DNA from: Desulfobacterales bacterium
GTDB lineage: Bacteria > Desulfobacterota > Desulfobacteria > Desulfobacterales > JASFBJ01
Reading direction: 5' to 3'
Length of the DNA: 5,020 bases
Assembly (NCBI GenBank): GCA_030149585.1
Contig: JASFBJ010000264.1
Coordinates: forward strand, 1-5,020
Below the pieces are notes generated by a model that saw only the letters and a program-made list of their open reading frames with translations, searched no databases and was not told where the DNA came from. Positions 1 through 4,991 of this stretch are shown piece after piece. Position 1 is the first letter of the stretch, and each line of letters opens with the position of its first letter. The position numbers and the translations under genes are program-made.

Positions 1-299
1 CAGGCCACAAAAAAAGCAAAAGGATTGCCGGCAGCAAAAAGACCGGCATGGATACCGGTTAAAGAGCTCCGAAGCGGGTAGTGATCGATAGTAATCAATA
101 GATCCCAGTCAAGATACTGAACAGGATCATTAGTTACCAGGATAATTTCTTCAAAAGTATCCTTGAAAAGGTTATAAATACGGTCCAGTATTTTTTGCCC
201 CTGAATTTTTAAAAAGGCTTTGTTTTGACCGGAAAACCGCTTGCTGAGCCCACCGGCCAGGATAACACCGCTTAAAGGATAGGTCATAATATTAACCAT
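1..299 (-). CDS. mobA: Molybdenum cofactor guanylyltransferase (MobA-like), N-terminal part
   Basis: The gene reads leftward and is cut by the window edge, so only about 99 N-terminal residues are visible. They form the start of a nucleotidyltransferase Rossmann-like domain. Residues 12-28 contain the nucleotide-binding signature LAGGLSKRFSGQNKA, and a TGIHAGL segment near residues 81-87 matches the G-x-x-AGL block of MobA. MobA attaches GMP from GTP to molybdopterin in the cytoplasm, making the guanine dinucleotide cofactor used by formate dehydrogenases and related enzymes. The family normally continues with a C-D-x-P metal-binding motif, which would lie just outside the window. ATG at 299 is used here; a second in-frame ATG at 287 is equally possible because neither has a clear Shine-Dalgarno. 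It is divergent from pyrR-moaB, and moaB is also a Moco gene. A related cytidylyl- or other sugar-type nucleotidyltransferase is the main alternative. Confidence 0.8.
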   Translation of the reverse strand, partial: MVNIMTYPLSGVILAGGLSKRFSGQNKAFLKIQGQKILDRIYNLFKDTFEEIILVTNDPVQYLDWDLLITIDHYPLRSSLTGIHAGLFAAGNPFAFFVA

Positions 300-329
300 A
301 ATAATTAGAATTAATCTTAATAAGTTAAG

Positions 330-358
330 ATGGTAGAAAAAAATTTCTATAAAATCAA
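330..358 (-). promoter_or_regulatory. Possible sigma70-type promoter for mobA
   Basis: On the minus strand a TTGATT box (358-353) is followed after 17 bases by TACCAT (335-330). Both match the consensus at four of six positions. It would start transcription about 25-30 bases before the ATG at 299. The region is very AT-rich, so chance matches are common. Confidence 0.3.
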
Positions 359-380
359 GCTAAATGCAGAAATTTTAACC

Positions 381-410
381 TTGATCTAAATATTCTTAAG
401 CTGTTAATAT
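381..410 (+). promoter_or_regulatory. Possible sigma70-type promoter for pyrR-moaB
   Basis: TTGATC (381-386) and TAATAT (405-410) are separated by 18 bases in an AT-rich stretch. Each matches the consensus at four positions. The implied leader before pyrR is about 70 bases. I see no terminator hairpin with a U-run in that leader, so classical PyrR attenuation in front of this gene is not supported. Confidence 0.3.
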
Positions 411-487
411 ATACATATATTTAAATTTCGCGTTTCCATGCTCCAGCCTGGAACCAGACGAGAAGCAACATCTAAAAAGGATCAATT

Positions 488-1054
488 ATGAAGCATCAGT
501 TTCAAATCCTTTCAGCCGTTGAGATTGATCGTATTTTAAAAAGAATTACTCTGGAAATTTTAGAGGCCCGTAAAGGAACTCAAAATATGGCTCTGATAGG
601 TATTCATACCAGAGGCGTGTTTATAGCTAAACGAATTCAGGCCCATATTCTTAATATTGAGGGTCAGCAAATTCCAACCGGCAGCATTGACATTGCCCTT
701 TATCGGGATGACTGGACACAAATTGGCCATCAGCCGGTTGTGCAGGCGACCAATATTCCCTTTTCCGTTGATAATCAAGAGATTATACTGGTTGATGACG
801 TTCTTTTCACTGGCCGTACTATCAGAGCTGCCATGGATGCTTTAATCGACTTTGGAAGACCGGCCATGATTGAACTGGCGGTATTGATCGACCGAGGCCA
901 TCGTGAACTGCCTATTCAGAGCAATTATACCGGGAAATATGCTGAAACCAGACACTCGGAAACCGTTAATGTAATGCTGTCTGAATGTGATCAAAAGGAT
1001 AGCGTGATGATACAGCAGGAAAAAAATAATGGGCATAAAAACACACAGGGCTAA
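488..1054 (+). CDS. pyrR: Bifunctional PyrR: pyrimidine regulator / uracil phosphoribosyltransferase
   Basis: This 188-residue cytoplasmic protein has the type I phosphoribosyltransferase layout of PyrR. The N-terminal block GIHTRGVFIAKRI (38-50) is followed by DIALYRDD (68-75), the PRPP-binding loop LVDDVLFTGRT (101-111) and the hood block DRGHRELPI (135-143) with NYTGK (146-150). The family converts uracil and PRPP to UMP. In many bacteria it also binds pyr mRNA to control attenuation, though the sequence here does not show which role applies. The length is close to the usual 180 residues, with a short polar C-terminal tail rich in K, N and Q. The ATG at 488 has an AAAAAGG Shine-Dalgarno ending 7 bases upstream. 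Its last 26 bases overlap the next gene, moaB, so the two are probably co-transcribed and translationally coupled. No other pyrimidine gene is visible. Confidence 0.93.
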   Translation: MKHQFQILSAVEIDRILKRITLEILEARKGTQNMALIGIHTRGVFIAKRIQAHILNIEGQQIPTGSIDIALYRDDWTQIGHQPVVQATNIPFSVDNQEIILVDDVLFTGRTIRAAMDALIDFGRPAMIELAVLIDRGHRELPIQSNYTGKYAETRHSETVNVMLSECDQKDSVMIQQEKNNGHKNTQG

Positions 1055-1535
1055 TGCACCCCAAAAAATCAAGCTCGGAATTTTGTCAATATCGACTACC
1101 CGAACCCTGGAAAATGATAAAAGCGGTCACTGGATTGCAAAAAGAGCTAAAAAAGAGGGGCATACCATAGCTTTTCACCAAGTGGTGACAGATGATCTGC
1201 AAATAATCAGAACAGCGGTTGAAAACGGGATTAAGGAGCAACAGCCCCAGGTTATTATTCTTACCGGAGGAACCGGGATTAGCCCCCGTGATGTAACTAT
1301 TGAAGCTGTTCGCCCCCTTTTTAAAAAAGAGCTCTCCTCATTTGGGCCGATTTTCGCAAGTTTAAGTTATGAACAGATTGACTCAGCCGCAATCTTGTCC
1401 CGGGCTACAGCAGGGACCATCGAACAAACACTTCTTTTTTGCATACCCGGCAGCCTCAAGGCCTGCAAGCTGGCCTGCAGCACCTTGATCTTTCCTGAAA
1501 TAGGGCATCTGGTCTGGCATCTTCAGGAAAGCTGA
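1029..1535 (+). CDS. moaB: MoaB/MogA-family molybdopterin biosynthesis protein
   Basis: This 168-residue protein has the MoCF-binding fold. The signature TGGTG (79-83) is followed by SPRD (85-88), which includes the acidic residue conserved in MogA/MoaB, and then a PGS motif (140-142). The block SYEQIDSAAILSRATAG (113-129) resembles MoaB more than MogA. MogA-type members adenylylate molybdopterin with ATP before molybdate insertion. In archaea and many bacteria without mogA, MoaB does this job, while E. coli MoaB is dispensable, so the catalytic role is inferred. The ATG at 1029 lies 8 bases after an AGGA Shine-Dalgarno inside the end of pyrR, which supports this start despite the 26-base overlap. 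With mobA divergently placed about 200 bases from the pyrR start, the locus has a Moco theme. Confidence 0.9.
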   Translation: MGIKTHRANAPQKIKLGILSISTTRTLENDKSGHWIAKRAKKEGHTIAFHQVVTDDLQIIRTAVENGIKEQQPQVIILTGGTGISPRDVTIEAVRPLFKKELSSFGPIFASLSYEQIDSAAILSRATAGTIEQTLLFCIPGSLKACKLACSTLIFPEIGHLVWHLQES

Positions 1536-1570
1536 AAATAAAATCACCCTGCTTATTTTTCTACAGCTTT
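1528..1570. terminator. Weak hairpin after moaB, possible bidirectional terminator
   Basis: AAAGCTGAAAATAA (1528-1541) can pair with TTATTTT (1553-1559) and CAGCTTT (1564-1570), leaving a four-base bulge in the right arm. It overlaps the moaB stop codon and lies between convergent genes. The stem is AT-rich and neither strand has a strong T-run after it, so termination activity is uncertain. Confidence 0.3.
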
Positions 1571-1641
1571 TGAATTGAAAATTTAATTTGGTTATGCATG
1601 GTCAGACCTGCACAGCATCGGTTTTTCGGTTATCAAAAGCG

Positions 1642-1887
1642 CTAGTCGTTAAAGTCGAAGTTCAAGGCGAAAACCGAATCATCGGCAATAAAATTTTGCA
1701 CTTCTTCAGGATCCAACCCCTCACAGGAGGCTGTTACATCATACTGACCCGTAGGCAGATCGATACTGTAAATATATTGAAACGTTCCATCGTCGCTGCT
1801 GCTATAATAGACATCAGGTGTTTCATCATCCGCGTCATCTGTTACCAGAACAGATATATGATTATCAAAGCAATATTTGATCCCCAT
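1642..1887 (-). CDS. Small acidic hypothetical protein, possible domain fragment
   Basis: This 81-residue ORF starts 21 bases after the stop of the thiE-thiL gene on the same strand. It is strongly acidic, with DDADDE near residues 18-23 and many other D/E residues, and has no signal peptide, membrane segment or catalytic motif. Residues 12-80 alternate in a beta-strand-like way, with a DGTF turn (33-36), LPTGQYDV (44-51) and a hydrophobic final strand (FALNFDF). This pattern resembles carboxypeptidase-regulatory-like or DUF4382-type beta-sandwich domains of exported lipoproteins. Such domains usually sit in larger secreted proteins, so this may be a leftover C-terminal piece. I cannot find a good Shine-Dalgarno before the ATG at 1887, and an in-frame TGA lies three codons upstream of it. 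It could be a small co-transcribed gene, a remnant, or a non-coding open frame; the amino acid pattern favours a sequence that is or was coding. Confidence 0.5.
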   Translation of the reverse strand: MGIKYCFDNHISVLVTDDADDETPDVYYSSSDDGTFQYIYSIDLPTGQYDVTASCEGLDPEEVQNFIADDSVFALNFDFND

Positions 1888-1908
1888 TTTTTGCTGTCAA
1901 AAATAATA

Positions 1909-3531
1909 TCATTTTTTCCCATGCTGATATGATGTTAGCCCTATTGGCAGGTTGGCAAGCCAGCTGTTTTTATAAGGCATACAACGCCCCACCAAAAAAG
2001 CCGTGGGTAGAACTTTTACGATTTTATCAAATAGTTTTGGATGACAGCTAAATAAAAGCTCATAATCTTCCCCTCCTTCAAGGGCAATTTTAGTTGAATT
2101 TTGCTTATAAAGTCGGCAAAACTGAATCAGTTCGGCCTGAATAAGTTCGGAATTGACACAGGCAAGGGGCTGATCAAATTCAATGGTGATTTTTGAAGCT
2201 TTTGCAATATTTTTCGCGTCCCCTGCCAGCCCATCACTAATGTCGGTTACACATTCCACATTAAAATCAGCCAAAATTCGGGCTGCATCAAAACGGGCTT
2301 TGGGATTTATAAATTTGTCAATTAATCGGGGAAAAGAAAAATCATGCTTTTTTAAGGCCAGCAAACCTGCGCGAGCTAAGCCTATGGGACCGGTGCAATA
2401 TATGTTTTCTCCTGGAACTGCTTTCGAGCGGATGGGAAAAATTTTCCCGGTTCCATTCCCTATCGCAAAAAGATCCAGAGCCAGGCATTTTGAAGATGAG
2501 ATATTACCACCGCCCAAACAACCGCCATATTGCCAGAGCGCCTGGTCAATACCGGAATAAAACCGCTTAATCATTGCCTCCGGTAAATTTGGCGGAATAG
2601 AAAAATTTACAAAAAGGGCAACTGGTTTGGCATATGAAGCTGCCAGATCTGAAAAGGTAATGCTTACAGCTTTGCGGCCAATCTCTTCAGGCGTTTGCCA
2701 TTGAAGATTGAAGTGTACTCCTTCAATCTGGCTGTCAGTTGTAATTACCGGATTCTCAATCCCACTTAGCAGACAGGCATCATCACCGGCCGGAACCCTA
2801 ATCACTCGGGTGGCATCTTTTTTATGACTTATCTGCTTTATTAATATATCAATCAGATGAAATTCGTCATCCCAGGCAGAGGCCAGCTTTTTGCGGGGTT
2901 GGCAATCACAGGCCTGCCCTGTTTTCAAAGCGCTGGATAGAGGATTGTGAGCCCTTGATATGTCGCTGATAACAGCTACACCCGCTGCTCCCTGCTGGAT
3001 ACAGGCTGCGGCATTTTCGCTGCTGATTCCGCCAATAGCCACAGTGGGCAGTTTTGATTTAAGTACCATCTCTTTTAGCCCTGCAAGGCCGCATACTGGT
3101 TTAATATCTTTTTTGGTTTTAGTTGGAAAAACCGGACCAGTGCCGATATAATCACAGTGGCGAAGATCGCTTTTTCCTAGCTGATCCTGATTGGATATTG
3201 TCAAACCTATGATTGCTTCAGGGCCTAGAATTTCACGGGCAATTGCAGGGGATTCATCTTTTTGCCCCAGATGAACTCCGTTTGCTCCAACAGCTTTGGC
3301 CAGCAGAATATTATCATTTATTAATAATGGGATGGAGTTGGTTTTGCAGATTTTTGCAATGGAGACAGCCTCTGAAAAAAAAACAGAGCTATAATTTTTA
3401 TTACGATACTGAATAATTGTAGCGCCGGCCTGCAGGGCAATTTTCACCTGATCTAAAGGGGTTAAAGAAGGAGCCATGTCATCAGTAATAAAATAAAAGC
3501 AGAGTGATTTTTTAAAATCTTTCAAAAGCAT
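1909..3531 (-). CDS. thiE-thiL: Bifunctional thiamine-phosphate synthase / thiamine-phosphate kinase (ThiE-ThiL fusion)
   Basis: The 540-residue protein joins two complete enzymes acting in sequence. Residues 10-205 are ThiE: QYRNK (41-45), IND (71-73), HLGQKD (87-92), GTGPVFPTKTKKD (130-142) and AIGGI (165-169). These match the TIM-barrel synthase that joins HMP diphosphate and thiazole phosphate into thiamine monophosphate. After a short linker (about 206-221), residues 222-535 are ThiL, an ATP-dependent kinase that makes thiamine diphosphate: AGDDA (248-252), TTDSQIEGVHF (264-274), SDLAA (294-298), DISDGL (430-435) and GGEDYE (486-491). Each half has normal family length. The usual GGD of ThiL reads GGN here (N343). 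There is no stop or frameshift at the junction, so the fusion is genuine. The ATG at 3531 has a weak GGAT ribosome site. No TPP riboswitch signature (CUGAGA plus the ACCUGAUCUGGAU-type block) is seen upstream. Confidence 0.95.
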   Translation of the reverse strand: MLLKDFKKSLCFYFITDDMAPSLTPLDQVKIALQAGATIIQYRNKNYSSVFFSEAVSIAKICKTNSIPLLINDNILLAKAVGANGVHLGQKDESPAIAREILGPEAIIGLTISNQDQLGKSDLRHCDYIGTGPVFPTKTKKDIKPVCGLAGLKEMVLKSKLPTVAIGGISSENAAACIQQGAAGVAVISDISRAHNPLSSALKTGQACDCQPRKKLASAWDDEFHLIDILIKQISHKKDATRVIRVPAGDDACLLSGIENPVITTDSQIEGVHFNLQWQTPEEIGRKAVSITFSDLAASYAKPVALFVNFSIPPNLPEAMIKRFYSGIDQALWQYGGCLGGGNISSSKCLALDLFAIGNGTGKIFPIRSKAVPGENIYCTGPIGLARAGLLALKKHDFSFPRLIDKFINPKARFDAARILADFNVECVTDISDGLAGDAKNIAKASKITIEFDQPLACVNSELIQAELIQFCRLYKQNSTKIALEGGEDYELLFSCHPKLFDKIVKVLPTAFLVGRCMPYKNSWLANLPIGLTSYQHGKK

Positions 3532-3539
3532 AAATATCC

Positions 3540-3580
3540 AATCTGTTGAAACCAGGTAAGGGAAGAGAAAAAAACAGATT
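3540..3580 (-). promoter_or_regulatory. Leader hairpin next to the thiE-thiL ribosome site
   Basis: AATCTGTT (3540-3547) and AACAGATT (3573-3580) form a perfect 8-bp inverted repeat with a 25-base loop. In the minus-strand mRNA the 3' arm directly abuts the weak GGAT ribosome site of thiE-thiL, so folding could affect initiation. Read on the plus strand it is followed by a T-rich tract, but there is no plus-strand gene upstream to terminate. A regulatory role is inference. Confidence 0.3.
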
Positions 3581-3611
3581 TTTATCTTTTTTATAAGTCT
3601 ATATTCAATTT

Positions 3612-3639
3612 TTCATAAAGGAGCAAGTCTGCATTTCAA
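3612..3639 (-). promoter_or_regulatory. Possible sigma70-type promoter for thiE-thiL
   Basis: On the minus strand TTGAAA (3639-3634, five of six consensus bases) is followed after 16 bases by TATGAA (3617-3612, four of six). The implied leader is about 70-75 bases and includes the inverted repeat at 3540-3580. Confidence 0.3.
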
Positions 3640-3691
3640 CAGCGAATTAATTCAATCAATTGGTATTTTTTGTGCATGCTATTAATATTTA

Positions 3692-3720
3692 TTGACAAAG
3701 TCTGTCGGTATGATTATTTT
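3692..3720 (+). promoter_or_regulatory. Likely promoter of the HesB-like selenoprotein gene
   Basis: A perfect TTGACA -35 box (3692-3697) is followed after 17 bases by TATTTT (3715-3720), with a TG two bases further upstream (3711-3712). The implied leader is about 65 bases. The -35 box overlaps a small palindrome, GACA-N5-TGTC (3694-3706), which could be an operator half-site pair. Confidence 0.45.
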
Positions 3721-3780
3721 TTTTTAAATTTGGCAAAATTCAATCATGTAATGGAGACTTACGATTGATTTCTTTAATTA

Positions 3781-3786
3781 AGGAGG
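3781..3786 (+). promoter_or_regulatory. Strong Shine-Dalgarno that fixes the selenoprotein start
   Basis: A perfect AGGAGG lies 5 bases before the ATG at 3792. It shows that translation starts upstream of the in-frame TGA at 3888-3890. I see no ribosome site of this kind before the downstream ATG at 3909, which a standard gene caller would choose. Confidence 0.85.
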
Positions 3787-3791
3787 ATATT

Positions 3792-4115
3792 ATGTTTGAA
3801 ATAACCGAAGGTGCAAGCAAACAGCTTGCAGAATTTTTTCAAGGTAAAGAGATTACCCCCATCAGAATCTTTTTAAATGAAGGTGGATGAGGTGGCCCCA
3901 GTCTCGCCATGGCTCTGGATGAGTCAAAAGATACAGACGAAGTGATTAAACAAAATGGTTTTACATTTGTTGTTGATAAAATGTTTATGGAAAGAGCCCA
4001 ATCAATTAAAGTTGATTATAGTGTGTATGGCTTTAAACTTGATTGTGGAATTGATTTCAGCGCAGCGGCCAGCGGTTGCTCGGGATGTGGTACAACCAGC
4101 AATTGCTGTTCGTAA
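3792..4115 (+). CDS. HesB/IscA-like selenoprotein (TGA at codon 33 read as selenocysteine)
   Basis: Read through one in-frame TGA (3888-3890), this gene gives 107 residues. The context is GG-U-GGPSLAMALDE (31-44), the hallmark of the known HesB-like selenoprotein family. Sec33 falls where IscA-type A-type carriers have their first Fe/Fe-S-binding cysteine. Both sides of the TGA are coding: residues 1-32 begin with an IscA-like segment (MFEITEGASKQLAEFF) and residues 34-90 continue the same fold, with F-V-VDKMF (58-65) and YGFKLDCGIDF (79-89). The C-terminal tail has CSGC (96-99) and CC (105-106), resembling the paired C-terminal cysteines of IscA. The probable role is Fe-S cluster or metal handling or a redox function in the cytoplasm; the exact function of the family is not established. 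It has its own promoter, a perfect AGGAGG and a strong terminator, so it is likely monocistronic. The alternative, a pseudogene with a nonsense mutation, is unlikely given the conserved Sec context. Confidence 0.93.
3888..3926 (+). promoter_or_regulatory. UGA codon and candidate bacterial SECIS hairpin
   Basis: Directly after the UGA, CCAG (3898-3901) can pair with CUGG (3915-3918). A 2x2 internal loop and a short U-C/G-G stem (3904-3905 with 3911-3912) leave the apical loop GCCAU, beginning with G at 3906, 16 bases from the UGA. This fits the bacterial SECIS pattern of a short upper stem with an early loop guanine. A competing fold pairs GTGGC (3892-3896) with GCCAT (3906-3910). The folds are drawn by eye, without an energy calculation. 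Confidence 0.55.
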
Positions 4116-4134
4116 GAGTTTTAGTAAAAACACC

Positions 4135-4172
4135 AAAGGGGCTGATCATTTTAATGTTCAGCCCCTTTTTTT
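4135..4172 (+). terminator. Rho-independent terminator of the selenoprotein gene
   Basis: AAAGGGGCTGA (4135-4145) pairs perfectly with TCAGCCCCTTT (4158-4168), an 11-bp stem. A further CAT/ATG pairing tops it with a TTTA loop. A run of seven T follows the GC-rich core (4166-4172). It begins 19 bases after the stop codon. Confidence 0.93.
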
Positions 4173-4235
4173 GTGTTTCTCTCCATAAAAATTGAGAGAA
4201 AGGATAATACAAAAAGTTTATCAAATAAAGCCAAC

Positions 4236-4260
4236 GCCGTAAAATTATTATTATAACGGC
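4236..4260. repeat. Short inverted repeat before the crotonase gene
   Basis: GCCGT (4236-4240) and ACGGC (4256-4260) flank a 15-base AT-only spacer, just upstream of the AAGGAG ribosome site (4267-4272). It could be a leader hairpin or a small operator; five pairs is too few to be sure. A weak promoter with TTGAGA at 4192-4197 may lie upstream, but its -10 box is poor. Confidence 0.35.
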
Positions 4261-4280
4261 CTAAAAAAGGAGTGTGGCTT

Positions 4281-4991
4281 ATGCTTCTGGATTATGAAAT
4301 TGATGAAAAAGTGGCTATTATTACCATGAATAGCGGTGAAAATAGATTTAACCCTGATTTTTTGGCTGCTTTTCTTGATATATTAGATAAGGTTGAGCAG
4401 ACAACTGAGGCACAAACCATTATTATAAAGTCTGCCCATGAAAAAATTTTTTCCAATGGCCTTGATCTTGACTGGCTGGTGCCGACCCTGAAAGAACAAA
4501 AACTTGAAGAGGTTAAAAAGTATTTTTATAATCTGAATAAATTATTGATACGTATTATAACCTATCCAATGATAACCATTGCCGCTATCACCGGTCATGT
4601 GTTTGCGGCCGGAGCAATTTTTGCCTGTGCCTTTGACTTTAGATTTATGCGTTCCGACCGGGGTTATTTTTGCCTGCCTGAAGTTGATCTGGGCATTCCG
4701 TTTTTGCCCGGTATGATCGCTCTTTTAGGCAAAGGTATTCCATCCTATAAATTTGAGGAACTGACCTATACTGGTTGCCGATTGACTGCAATGGATTGCG
4801 AGAAACACCATATTATCACTAAAGCATACCCTCTGGATAAGCTTCTAAAAGAGACTCTCGGCTTTGCCAAAGGACTTAATAAACAACGGTCAACTGTTGT
4901 TGAAATAAAAAAAAGAATGAATAATAAGATCGTGCACGCTCTGGAAGTTGAGGATGTGCCTTATATTGAGTCGGGCAAATATAATTATTAG
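4281..4991 (+). CDS. Crotonase-superfamily protein, delta3,delta2-enoyl-CoA isomerase-like
   Basis: This 236-residue protein has the crotonase fold. The first CoA/oxyanion-hole block is FSNGLDLDWL (57-66), the second is ITGHVFAAGAIFACAFDFRF (103-122), and PEVDLGIPF (133-141) follows. The combination RSDRG...PEVDLG, with Glu134 at the position of the single catalytic acid of enoyl-CoA isomerases, resembles eukaryotic peroxisomal delta3,delta2-enoyl-CoA isomerases more than hydratases, which need two glutamates. It probably moves a double bond in unsaturated acyl-CoA during beta-oxidation in the cytoplasm; the substrate is not known. The length is slightly under the usual 250-260. I chose ATG 4281 because an AAGGAG Shine-Dalgarno (4267-4272) ends 8 bases before it. 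The in-frame GTG at 4272 overlaps that site and is unlikely. The gene follows a strong terminator and is probably transcribed separately from the selenoprotein gene. Confidence 0.88.
   Translation: MLLDYEIDEKVAIITMNSGENRFNPDFLAAFLDILDKVEQTTEAQTIIIKSAHEKIFSNGLDLDWLVPTLKEQKLEEVKKYFYNLNKLLIRIITYPMITIAAITGHVFAAGAIFACAFDFRFMRSDRGYFCLPEVDLGIPFLPGMIALLGKGIPSYKFEELTYTGCRLTAMDCEKHHIITKAYPLDKLLKETLGFAKGLNKQRSTVVEIKKRMNNKIVHALEVEDVPYIESGKYNY

Larger units (their letters stand above)
3532..3791. other. Divergent intergenic region between thiE-thiL and the selenoprotein gene
   Basis: These 260 AT-rich bases hold the outward-facing promoter candidates and the leader hairpin listed separately. I see no RNA gene and no TPP riboswitch. 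An AAAGGAG at 3617-3623 looks like a ribosome site, but no start codon lies at a suitable distance. Confidence 0.6.

Noticed and set aside
421..480. Possible PyrR-binding loop in the pyrR leader (CCAG repeats and TTCCA...TGGAA)
   Set aside because: The conserved PyrR anti-antiterminator loop is not matched without an insertion, and there is no following terminator hairpin with a T-run.
1588..1932. Plus-strand 114-residue open frame
   Set aside because: It covers the minus-strand small ORF and the end of thiE-thiL, has no ribosome site, and its hydrophobic sequence looks like an antisense shadow.
3532..3791. TPP riboswitch upstream of thiE-thiL
   Set aside because: The CUGAGA and ACCUGAUCUGGAU-type conserved blocks are not present on the minus strand.
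3909..4115. A separate 68-residue gene starting at the ATG at 3909
   Set aside because: It is the tail of the selenoprotein: same frame, no ribosome site of its own, and a perfect AGGAGG lies before the true start at 3792.
4272..4280. GTG start for the crotonase gene
   Set aside because: The GTG overlaps the AAGGAG ribosome site itself; the ATG at 4281 has ideal spacing.
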